This document shows, one piece after another, positions 57,484 through 64,000 of a stretch of 64,000 nucleotides of DNA. Source of the stretch: Caenimonas koreensis DSM 17982. GTDB taxonomy: Bacteria; Pseudomonadota; Gammaproteobacteria; Burkholderiales; Burkholderiaceae_C. The stretch covers positions 234,048-298,047 of the forward strand of contig NZ_WJBU01000009.1 of NCBI RefSeq assembly GCF_009646335.1, in the 5' to 3' direction. Position 1 is the stretch's first letter. Every line of letters begins with the position of its first letter. The notes under the pieces are model-generated. The model had not been told where the DNA came from and searched no databases. It saw only the letters and a list, made by a program, of their open reading frames with translations. The position numbers were made by a program, and so were the translations under genes.

Positions 57484-58755
57484 CTACTGCAGCGTATTGC
57501 TGCGCTGCTGTGTGACGTCGAATTCGCCCACGGCACCTGCGTTGTTGCCCCACGAACTGCGGATGTGGCTGATCACGGCGGCGATGTCGGCGTCGGTGAG
57601 GCTTGTCGCAAAAGGCGGCATGCCGAAGGGGCGCGGGTTGCCCTGTGTGGCCGGCGCAAATCCGCCATGCAGGACGACCTGGACCAGGTTGGCCGTGGTC
57701 GCCAGATTCACCGCGCGATTGCCGGCGAGTGCCGGGTAGGCGTTTGCCACGCCCTGGCCTTGCGCGCCGTGGCACTGCACACAGTGCTGCTCATACAGCC
57801 TGGCACCGCGACGGGCCATGTCGCCTGACATGGCCCGCTGTGCGCCCGGCTGCAACGCGTGTTGCGGCAACGCCTTGAGATACACGGCCATGGCATCGAG
57901 ATCGCTGGCCGAGAGGTATTGCGTGCTTTGCAACACCACTTCGGCCATCGGCCCGAGGACGGTGCCTCTTGGCGCCACGCCGGTCTTCAGCAGCTTTGCA
58001 ATATGCGCCGTGTCCCAGTCGGCAACGCCAGCCTCGGCAGGTGAGGTGAGCGACGGCGCATACCAGTTCTGCATCGGTATCAGGCCGCCCGACAGATCCA
58101 TCATGTCGCTGTTGGCGCCGAAGGCATTGCGCTGGGTGTGGCACGCGCTGCAGTGCCCGAGCCCCCGCACAAGATAGGCGCCGCGATTGAACTGGGCCGA
58201 TTTCGAGGAGTCCGGCTCGTGCGTGCCGGGCGAGAAGAACATCGCGCGCCACACGGCCAGCGCCACTTGCGTGCTGTACGGCCAGCGCAGGCGATGGGGC
58301 TCGCTGGCCCTGGCGACAGGTGCGACGGTGCGCAGGTACGCAAACATCGCGTCGGAGTCTGTCCGCGAAACGACGGTGTAGTTCGGATAGGGAAAGGCCG
58401 GGTACAGGAGCCTGCCATCCTTCGAGCGGCCGTTGTGCAGCGCGCGCCAGAAGTGGTCGGCATTCCAGCTGCCGATGCCTGCCGTTGGATGCGGTGTGAG
58501 GTTGCTCGCAAACACGGTGCCGAACGGCGTCTCGATCGCCCGCCCGCCAGCGAAAGGCAAGCCGCCGCGCTCGGTGTGGCACGTCATGCAGTTGCCGGCG
58601 CGAATGAGATAGCCGCCGAGCGCGACGGTCTCGGCGGATGCTGCCTGCGCGCCTGCGGCTTCGCCAATGGCGTCTTCCCCGCGCAAGTTCAGCGCGAGCA
58701 CGAGGGCGATGGCCGCGAGCAACGCGACGATGAGGATGACGATGGTTTTCTTCAT
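57484..58755 (-). CDS. Membrane-anchored triheme cytochrome c
   Basis: A 423-residue cytochrome of the type paired with alcohol, gluconate or molybdopterin dehydrogenases. An N-terminal signal/anchor helix (MKKTIVILIVALLAAIALVL) is followed by three CXXCH sites: CMTCH (about 55), CSACH (about 200) and CVQCH (about 330). Each should bind heme covalently in the periplasm. The ATG at 58755 was chosen; the frame to 59019 lies inside the upstream cytochrome gene. It overlaps that gene by 4 bases. No dehydrogenase subunit is adjacent. Confidence 0.88.
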   Translation of the reverse strand: MKKTIVILIVALLAAIALVLALNLRGEDAIGEAAGAQAASAETVALGGYLIRAGNCMTCHTERGGLPFAGGRAIETPFGTVFASNLTPHPTAGIGSWNADHFWRALHNGRSKDGRLLYPAFPYPNYTVVSRTDSDAMFAYLRTVAPVARASEPHRLRWPYSTQVALAVWRAMFFSPGTHEPDSSKSAQFNRGAYLVRGLGHCSACHTQRNAFGANSDMMDLSGGLIPMQNWYAPSLTSPAEAGVADWDTAHIAKLLKTGVAPRGTVLGPMAEVVLQSTQYLSASDLDAMAVYLKALPQHALQPGAQRAMSGDMARRGARLYEQHCVQCHGAQGQGVANAYPALAGNRAVNLATTANLVQVVLHGGFAPATQGNPRPFGMPPFATSLTDADIAAVISHIRSSWGNNAGAVGEFDVTQQRSNTLQ

Positions 58756-59450
58756 GGCCCGCACGCGATCGACGGTGGCTGCGCTACCGCAGCAGCGGGT
58801 TTGGTGTCTGCAGGCAGCGGCTGTGAAGACAGCCATGCGGCCACTGCCGTCAAGTCTTCGGCAGTGAGTTTCTTCGCGATCTGTGCCATGCAGTCGGGTG
58901 CCTGCGCGCGCCGCTGGCCGGTGCGCCACGCGCCGAGCTGCGAGTTGAGGTAGTCGCGGGGCAGGCCGAGCAGGCCCGGCGTGCCTGGCATCACGCCCGT
59001 CAGGCGCGCGCCGTGGCATTGCACGCAGCCAGGCACGCCGGAGCCAGCGTCACCGTCTTGCGCGAGCTTGCGGCCGCGCTCGAGGACGGCGGCGGGCACG
59101 GCCGCGGGCTGTGGTGCAGGGTAGGGCACATCGAGCGAGGCAAAGTGCTGGGCGATCTCCATCAGGTAGGCGTCAGAGAGCGGGTCGAGCAGGCGCGTCA
59201 TCAGCCCGTAGTGCCTGCGGCCGTCACGAAAGTTGAGCAGCTGGTTGTAGAGATAGCCGCCCGGTTTGCCGGCAATGCGTGGGTAGTAGCCATCGGGCGC
59301 CGCGCGTCCTTCCTTGCCGTGGCAGGCGGTGCAGGCCAGCGTGCGCTGGGCCATCGTGTCTTCGAACGGGGCTGCCGGGGAGGCAGGGGCAGCGCGCACG
59401 GCCGTGCCCACGCACGCCGCGAGCGACATCAATGCAATGAAGCGACGCAT
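58752..59450 (-). CDS. Diheme cytochrome c (c4-like)
   Basis: A 232-residue periplasmic cytochrome with a signal peptide (MRRFIALMSLAACVGTAVRA) and two heme sites, CTACH (about 40) and CVQCH (about 140), in two similar domains as in cytochrome c4. Conserved methionine ligands are plausible in YYPRIAGKPG/GLMTRL and VMPGTPGLLGLPRDYL. It is co-transcribed with the triheme gene, so the pair probably forms an electron chain to a terminal oxidase. Confidence 0.85.
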   Translation of the reverse strand: MRRFIALMSLAACVGTAVRAAPASPAAPFEDTMAQRTLACTACHGKEGRAAPDGYYPRIAGKPGGYLYNQLLNFRDGRRHYGLMTRLLDPLSDAYLMEIAQHFASLDVPYPAPQPAAVPAAVLERGRKLAQDGDAGSGVPGCVQCHGARLTGVMPGTPGLLGLPRDYLNSQLGAWRTGQRRAQAPDCMAQIAKKLTAEDLTAVAAWLSSQPLPADTKPAAAVAQPPSIACGP

Positions 59451-59543
59451 GCTTCGATGATGCCACCGCACGAGCCGGTGAGCCCGCGGCCTACAGACCT
59501 GCGCACGCGGCGCACGTAAGGTAACGGCTCAACAGGAGCTTTG

Positions 59544-59714
59544 ATGACGCCCAAAACCACTCCCCCACAGCCCGAGCACAAGCCCGTTCACGAGTCGGGC
59601 GACGACGCAGGGACCAACGCTGTCGAGCATGAGCCAGACCCGGGCGCGCAGCCGCTTCCCGATGGGCATCACAAGTACATGCCCAAGAGCCCGTTCACCG
59701 CGGGCAATTCGTGA
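59544..59714 (+). CDS. Small Pro/His-rich hypothetical protein
   Basis: A 56-residue open frame starting at an ATG with AGGAG 7 bases upstream. The sequence (MTPKTTPPQPEHKPVHESGD to [11 protein letters not shown]) is Pro- and Asp-rich, without hydrophobic segments, so it is probably cytoplasmic and disordered. Its stop overlaps the GTG of the GNAT gene (GTGA), which supports real translation. Function unknown. Confidence 0.6.
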   Translation: MTPKTTPPQPEHKPVHESGDDAGTNAVEHEPDPGAQPLPDGHHKYMPKSPFTAGNS

Positions 59715-60268
59715 GCGAAGATAATCAGGGCGTTTTCATCACCACTTTCCCCATGACCCGCTACCAGGTCCGCCCCGCGACCGATCGCGACGCCGAGCAC
59801 GTCGCCGCCGTCCACGCCACTTCCCTGCAGGCCGCCTACGCTGGCGCCGTCCCGCCTTCCCCGCAAGACTTGCCCATGGCCAAGCGCGTCGCGTTCTGGC
59901 GCGATGCGATCGAGTACGGCGAGCCGTTCGTTCAGGTCGCCACCGATGAAAGCGGCATCGTCGGCTTTGTCGGCTACGACCGTTCGCGTGACCCGAAGTC
60001 CAAGGCGACCACGGGCGAGATCTGGGCGCTGTTCGTGCTGCCCAGGCACTTCGACAAGGGTGTCGGCCTGGCGCTGTGGGATGCTGCTCGCGAAGGCCTG
60101 CTCGAAGAAGGCTGCACCGACGTCACGGCATGGATTGCGCTGCTGAACGATCGCGCGATGCGCTTTGCCGAGCTGGCCGGTTTCAAGCGCGAACTCGCTT
60201 CGGCACGCACCGCTGTGCATGGCAGCGTGAAGCTCGAAGAAATCCGCGTGCGACGCACGCTCAACTGA
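59711..60268 (+). CDS. GNAT-family N-acetyltransferase
   Basis: A 185-residue acetyltransferase. [39 protein letters not shown] (a degraded acetyl-CoA loop: Q/R-x-x-G-x-G/A becomes DKGVGLA) and [16 protein letters not shown] show the GNAT fold. The substrate is unknown. The GTG at 59711, overlapping the upstream stop, and the ATG at 59753 are both possible; the fold starts after the second. Confidence 0.85.
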   Translation: MSEDNQGVFITTFPMTRYQVRPATDRDAEHVAAVHATSLQAAYAGAVPPSPQDLPMAKRVAFWRDAIEYGEPFVQVATDESGIVGFVGYDRSRDPKSKATTGEIWALFVLPRHFDKGVGLALWDAAREGLLEEGCTDVTAWIALLNDRAMRFAELAGFKRELASARTAVHGSVKLEEIRVRRTLN

Positions 60269-60281
60269 ACGGACTTATCCC

Positions 60282-61175
60282 ATGGCGCTGAGTCTGCTGG
60301 CCCTGCTCGATGACATCACCACGATCCTTGATGATGTCGCGGCGCTGACCAAGGTCGCAGCGGGCAAGACCGTGGGCGTTTTGGGCGACGACCTCGCGCT
60401 GAACGCGCAGCAGGTCTCGGGCGTGCAGTCCAATCGTGAGTTGCCTGTCGTCTGGGCCGTGGCCAAGGGCTCGTTCGTCAACAAGGCGATCCTCGTGCCG
60501 GCTGCGCTCCTCATCAGTGCCGTCGCGCCCTGGGCGGTAACGCCGCTGCTGATGGTGGGTGGTGCGTACCTGTGTCTTGAAGGCTTCGAGAAGATTGCCC
60601 ATCGCCTGTTGCACAGCCGCGCCGAAGACGAGGCTCATGCACAGGAGCTGACGCGTGCATTGGCCAATTCAGCCGTGGATCTGGTGCAGCTCGAAAAAGA
60701 CAAGATCAAAGGCGCCGTGCGCACGGATTTCGTGTTGTCGGCAGAGATCATCGCGATCACGCTGGGCACGGTGGCAGACAGTGAGTTCACCGTGCGTGTG
60801 GCGGTGCTCGTCGGCATGGCGATCGCAATGACCATCGGCGTGTATGGCGCCGTGGGCTGCATCGTGAAGCTCGACGACCTGGGCCTGTACCTCAGCCGCG
60901 CACGCACTGCGCTGGCACGCGCCACCGGCCGCGCCATCCTGCGGTCGGCGCCCTGGCTGATGAAGGCGCTGACGATTGCAGGCACGGCAGCGATGTTCCT
61001 CGTCGGCGGCGGCATCATTGTTCACGGCATTCCAGCGCTGCATCACATGATCGAAGGCCGTGGCCTGGCGCTGGAGATGTTGGTCAACGCCGGTGTGGGC
61101 CTTGCCGTGGGTGCGCTGGTGCTCGCGGCGGTCACGCTTGGCAAGCGAGCAATGGGACGCAAGGCCGTGGCGTGA
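60282..61175 (+). CDS. DUF808-family inner-membrane protein (YedI-like)
   Basis: A 297-residue membrane protein. [20 protein letters not shown] and [19 protein letters not shown] are characteristic of the DUF808/YedI family, with about six helices in the second two thirds. Function is unknown. It overlaps the methyltransferase by 4 bases. Confidence 0.88.
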   Translation: MALSLLALLDDITTILDDVAALTKVAAGKTVGVLGDDLALNAQQVSGVQSNRELPVVWAVAKGSFVNKAILVPAALLISAVAPWAVTPLLMVGGAYLCLEGFEKIAHRLLHSRAEDEAHAQELTRALANSAVDLVQLEKDKIKGAVRTDFVLSAEIIAITLGTVADSEFTVRVAVLVGMAIAMTIGVYGAVGCIVKLDDLGLYLSRARTALARATGRAILRSAPWLMKALTIAGTAAMFLVGGGIIVHGIPALHHMIEGRGLALEMLVNAGVGLAVGALVLAAVTLGKRAMGRKAVA

Positions 61176-62350
61176 GCGGCGACACGCCGCATGCGCCTGG
61201 CTGGCGCAGCGAAGCGGGCCTGCCCGCGCCGCGACGCGTGCAGGAAGCCGACGACACCCTCACGGCTGACGCGGCCTACCGGCTCGCCAGCGAAGGCAGC
61301 GCCTTGTTGTGGCGCGGCGATTTCCAGAACGCGCGGCAGTTGCTCCAGGCGCTGGCGCGGCGCGTCGATCGCAAGCCTCGCGCGAAGGCACCGGGCCAAG
61401 CATCGGACAAACAGGCGCGCCAAACCGCGCCAGCGACTTTGTTCGATGCGTTCAACCAGCATCGGCAGGCACAGGGCCACCGCGCCCGCATCCTGGGCAG
61501 CGTACTCATTCCCGTGGCGGGCGACTACACGATTGGACTGCGGCGCGCGCCCGATATTCGCCAGGCCTGCACCGAAGCATGGGGCCCCGCCGATGGCCAG
61601 CCCAGCCTGGTGGCGCTGCGCGAGCTGCTTGGTGTGGTGGGGGCGCACGAGTGGCGCAAGAAGGGCGTCGAAATCGACGCACTGGGGCCGGCTCCGGGTA
61701 ACCGCATCCATCCGCACTATGGCGTGTTTTCGCCGGTGCGCGGCGAATACCTGGACCTGGTTGCCAAGGCACCGCTGCCGGGCACAACGCTGGCGCTCGA
61801 CATCGGCACCGGCACCGGCGTGATCGCGGCGATCCTCGCGCGGCGCGGTGTGCAGCGAGTGGTGGCCACCGACATCGACGATCGCGCGCTGGCCTGCGCG
61901 CAAGCCAATATGCAGATGCTGGGTGTCGCGCGTGGCGTCGACGTCGTGAAGGCCGACCTGTTTGCGCCTGCGCGGGCCGACCTGGTGGTCTGCAACCCGC
62001 CGTGGTTGCCCGCGCGACCGAGCTCGCGGCTGGAGCACGCGGTGTACGACGAGGGCAGCCGCATGCTGCGCGGCTTTCTCGCGGGCCTGAAAGACCATCT
62101 GGCGCCCGGCGGCGAAGGCTGGCTGATCCTGTCTGACCTTGCCGAGCATCTGGGCTTGCGCCAGCCAGGCGAGCTTGCTGGCTGGATCGCTGCCGCGGGT
62201 CTGCGCGTGGTGGGGCGCCTTGACGCCAGGCCCAGGCATCCGAAGGCGGCTGATGCGAGCGACCCTTTGCACAGCGCACGCGCTCGCGAAATCACGACGC
62301 TCTGGCGCCTTGCCGCGGCGGCCGATGGCCCCACACCCGGCAAGTCGTAG
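61172..62350 (+). CDS. Class I SAM-dependent methyltransferase (PrmC/RsmC-like NPPW type)
   Basis: A 392-residue protein. The N-terminal half (about 1-190) contains a variable part and [16 protein letters not shown]. The C-terminal half has the SAM motif [19 protein letters not shown] and the NPPW catalytic motif ([12 protein letters not shown]). NPPW-type enzymes methylate amides or exocyclic amines in protein glutamine or in RNA/DNA adenine or guanine; the target is not deducible. It starts with GTG, overlapping DUF808. Confidence 0.85.
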   Translation: MSGDTPHAPGWRSEAGLPAPRRVQEADDTLTADAAYRLASEGSALLWRGDFQNARQLLQALARRVDRKPRAKAPGQASDKQARQTAPATLFDAFNQHRQAQGHRARILGSVLIPVAGDYTIGLRRAPDIRQACTEAWGPADGQPSLVALRELLGVVGAHEWRKKGVEIDALGPAPGNRIHPHYGVFSPVRGEYLDLVAKAPLPGTTLALDIGTGTGVIAAILARRGVQRVVATDIDDRALACAQANMQMLGVARGVDVVKADLFAPARADLVVCNPPWLPARPSSRLEHAVYDEGSRMLRGFLAGLKDHLAPGGEGWLILSDLAEHLGLRQPGELAGWIAAAGLRVVGRLDARPRHPKAADASDPLHSARAREITTLWRLAAAADGPTPGKS

Positions 62351-62421
62351 GCAGGCTCCTACTCTGCGTCGCGCTGTTGACTGAATGGCAGCGCTACACG
62401 GGCGGCAGATGATCCGGCCTC

Positions 62422-62595
62422 ATGAATGCATCGCAACCGACCACCGCATCCGGCGCTGCTGCACCGATGCCGGCTTTCGTGCCTGTGCTCAACACCGGCT
62501 TCGACGACGACTACGCGATTGGCTGCGAGTGCGCTGATCCGGCGCTGCAGATCGAGCGCTGGGCGCAAGCAGGCGACGGCATGACGCTCGACTGA
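62422..62595 (+). CDS. Possible small protein
   Basis: A 57-residue open frame (MNASQPTTASGAAAPMPAFV to WAQAGDGMTLD) between the methyltransferase and L,D-transpeptidase genes. It contains two cysteines (GCEC) but no recognised domain and has no clear ribosome site, so it is supported only by its position and uninterrupted frame. Confidence 0.35.
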   Translation: MNASQPTTASGAAAPMPAFVPVLNTGFDDDYAIGCECADPALQIERWAQAGDGMTLD

Positions 62596-62617
62596 TGCAG
62601 CATCACAAGGCAGCGCC

Positions 62618-63079
62618 ATGACAACCAACGACAAGCAGCGCGGGTCGCAGCCCTCGGCAGCATCCGACTTTGCAGGCTCGCTGTGGAAGGGTGCCCTGGG
62701 CGGCGTGCTGATTCTGGCCATCGCCATTCCCGTGATGCGCTGGCGCCAGCAAAGCGCCGCGCCTGCGACACCTGCTGTCGTCGCAATCGCTCCGGTTGCT
62801 CCTGTACAGCCTGCACCACCTGCGGCGGGGCCGTCGGCAGCCCAGCCGCCTTTGACGTTTCGAGTCGCCAATTTTGGCGATCACGAGCCCTCGCGCGATG
62901 CGCGCAACATGGCCGACTGGATCCTGCAATCGGGTGACAACCAGAAGCGCGCATTCGTCATCGTCGACAAGAAGGGCGCGCAGGTCTATGTGTTCGATGC
63001 GAACGGCAAACTCAAGCAGACCACCATGGCGCTGATGGGCAAAGCCATTGGCGACGACTCCTTCCCGGGGTCCATTTGA
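62618..63079 (+). pseudogene. L,D-transpeptidase (YkuD) family protein, truncated by transposon
   Basis: The 153-residue remnant has a membrane anchor (about 20-40; GVLILAIAIPVM), a Pro/Ala linker and the start of a domain (about 95-149; FVIVDKKGAQVYVFDANGKL, then MGKAIGDDSFPG) that I recall from proteobacterial L,D-transpeptidases, which cross-link peptidoglycan. The catalytic His/Ser/Cys part (S-x-G-C) would lie downstream and is missing. From 63067 onward the DNA is the end of a Tn3-family element, whose bases give the last residues and the stop. Confidence 0.8.
63062..63066. other. Candidate target-site base pairs (TTCCC) flanking the transposon
   Basis: Tn3-family insertion duplicates 5 bases. 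The five bases before the element's GGGG end are TTCCC. The matching copy would lie beyond the far end, outside the window. Confidence 0.4.
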
Positions 63080-63104
63080 TTTCAGTGTCAAAAGTGACGG
63101 TTCG
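63067..63104 (+). repeat. Terminal inverted repeat of the Tn3-family element
   Basis: About 38 bases beginning GGGG are assigned from the Tn3-family pattern; the other end is outside the window, so pairing cannot be checked. The true repeat may extend to about 63178. Confidence 0.6.
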
Positions 63105-63219
63105 CATCGCCAGCAACGGCGCGGCCCTCGGCCGGTAAGTTGTTGATTTCACAAGGATTGCTGTTCGGTCTGGCGCGGCGTATCTTTGGCTGCTTCCCGG
63201 GAGACGAGGAGCAACCGAA

Positions 63220-64000
63220 ATGCAAGGCTGGCAGACCCCATACCTTGGCCTGCGCGATCTGCCACGTGAGATCACTGACTTTGAACTCCAGTCCTTCTTC
63301 AGCTTCGGTCAAGCCGAGCTGGAACTGATCTCAAGGCGGCGAGGCGACAACCACAAGCTGGGCCTGGCACTGCACATCGGTTTCGTGCGCATGAGTGGCC
63401 GACCGTTGAACAGTGTGCGTGCAGTCCCGCCAGTGTTGCTGCGTCACCTGGGCCAGATGCTGGGCATCACCACACCGGACCTGGCGTCGCTGCGCGCGCT
63501 GTACGCTCGTGGCCGAACCCTGTTCGATCACCAGCAGCAGGCCTGCGAGGCGCTGGGCTTTGCCTGGATGACCGAGCACCAGCGCCGAGCGTTGGTGCGA
63601 GTCCTGCGCGATGAAGTGACCCACAGCGCTGATCGCGAGCGGCTGCTGCTGCATGCACGGCATTGGTTGTACGAACACCGGCTACTCATCGTGCACGATC
63701 GCGTCATCCGCAGCCTGGTGGCGGTTGCACTGACCGAACTCGAGGCCGCCACGGCCCAGGCGATCCGAGCCGCAGTGCCTGCCGGCCTGCTCAAACGCTG
63801 GGCGTCGGCGCTGGACAGTGCGCGCCCGGATGGCCAGCACTGCCAGAGCTGGCTGTGGAGCGCACCGGCCAAACACTCGACGCGCCAGATCACCGAGGTG
63901 CTCGAGCGCATCGCGTTCCTGACGGATATGGGCATCGATCAACACTTGGGTGAGCTCAACGACGTGCTGGTGCGCCGCTACGCGCGGCGGATGGCCACCC
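63220..64000 (+). CDS. tnpA: Tn3-family transposase, IS1071-like (N-terminal part)
   Basis: The frame is open from the ATG at 63220 to the window end (260 codons); full-length members have about 970-1000 residues. The N-terminal DUF4158 domain is clear: MQGWQTPYLGLRDLPREITD, HKLGLALHIGFVRMSG, LYARGRTLFDHQQQACEALG and SWLWSAPAKHSTRQI. From memory these match the IS1071 transposase closely but not identically. A GAGGAG ribosome site lies 9 bases before the ATG. The DDE catalytic part is beyond the window, and no resolvase gene is visible, as in IS1071. Confidence 0.9.
   Translation, partial: MQGWQTPYLGLRDLPREITDFELQSFFSFGQAELELISRRRGDNHKLGLALHIGFVRMSGRPLNSVRAVPPVLLRHLGQMLGITTPDLASLRALYARGRTLFDHQQQACEALGFAWMTEHQRRALVRVLRDEVTHSADRERLLLHARHWLYEHRLLIVHDRVIRSLVAVALTELEAATAQAIRAAVPAGLLKRWASALDSARPDGQHCQSWLWSAPAKHSTRQITEVLERIAFLTDMGIDQHLGELNDVLVRRYARRMAT

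Larger units (their letters stand above)
63067..64000 (+). mobile_element. Left end of an IS1071-like Tn3-family transposon (continues past window)
   Basis: The element starts with GGGGTCCATTTGATTTCAGT, followed by GTGACGG, a Tn3-family terminal repeat. The match to the IS1071 end (GGGGTC...TTTTCAGTGCAATAAGTGACGG) is from memory. IS1071 ends are unusually long, about 110 bases, and the leader to about 63178 could be such a repeat. The transposase gene begins at 63220. It interrupts the L,D-transpeptidase gene. Confidence 0.75.

Noticed and set aside
58756..59019. N-terminal extension of the triheme cytochrome to 59019
   Set aside because: The added 88 residues are an out-of-frame reading of the upstream cytochrome; the ATG at 58755 begins a clean signal anchor.

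Overview
The window is a high-GC, gene-dense stretch of a betaproteobacterial chromosome. Gene content and order (trpFBA next to truA/fimV/asd/leuBDC, sdhCDAB-sdhE-gltA, two aconitases, hda-HAD-pcnB-folK) point to Burkholderiales, most likely Comamonadaceae or a close relative. A palindromic repeat of a type I remember from Comamonadaceae genomes (13080-13163) and an IS1071-like transposon at the right edge fit this. No rRNA, tRNA or CRISPR array was recognised, and no gap between genes exceeds about 300 bases.

Layout. 1-17429 is almost entirely on the minus strand: trpA (cut by the window edge), trpB, trpF, truA, fimV, asd, leuB, leuD, an entericidin-like lipoprotein, leuC, gltA, sdhE, sdhB, sdhA, sdhD, sdhC and a GntR regulator. 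From 17473 the plus strand carries mdh, a CitE-like lyase, a secreted protein and acnB, ending at a strong terminator. 22917-31050 holds a Gly/Ser-rich secreted protein, an MFS carrier, a 1753-residue kinase/ATPase/histidine-kinase hybrid and an XRE regulator. serC, acnA, a LysR regulator, a BLUF-like protein, an FAD monooxygenase and a degenerate GGDEF protein follow. 39836-42608 is a kynBUA tryptophan-degradation operon. Next come a small gene behind a LexA-like box, then fkbM-argF-argD. The part from 46441 to 57439 is housekeeping (rpsT, murJ, a PurM-like protein, hda, pcnB, folK) with an isolated ATP synthase c-subunit gene. The right end carries two cytochromes c, a GNAT, a DUF808 membrane protein, a methyltransferase and an L,D-transpeptidase gene broken by a Tn3-family (IS1071-like) transposon that runs off the window.

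How it fits together. The left 35 kb concentrates central metabolism: citrate synthase, both aconitases, succinate dehydrogenase and malate dehydrogenase, plus Trp, Leu, Ser and Asp-family biosynthesis. The GntR gene sits between sdh and mdh. A perfect 12-base palindrome lies in its own promoter and recurs, in the same position relative to the -10, upstream of a small gene at 46441.

I did not find one clearly new multi-gene system. The most useful leads are the transposon-broken L,D-transpeptidase, a candidate SOS-controlled small DNA-binding protein, the shared GntR-type palindrome, the orphan c-subunit, a PurM homologue lacking a canonical motif, an sdhE whose N-terminus is written by a repeat element, and a terminator-like hairpin in the argD leader. 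Statements about family resemblance come from memory; no database search was run.
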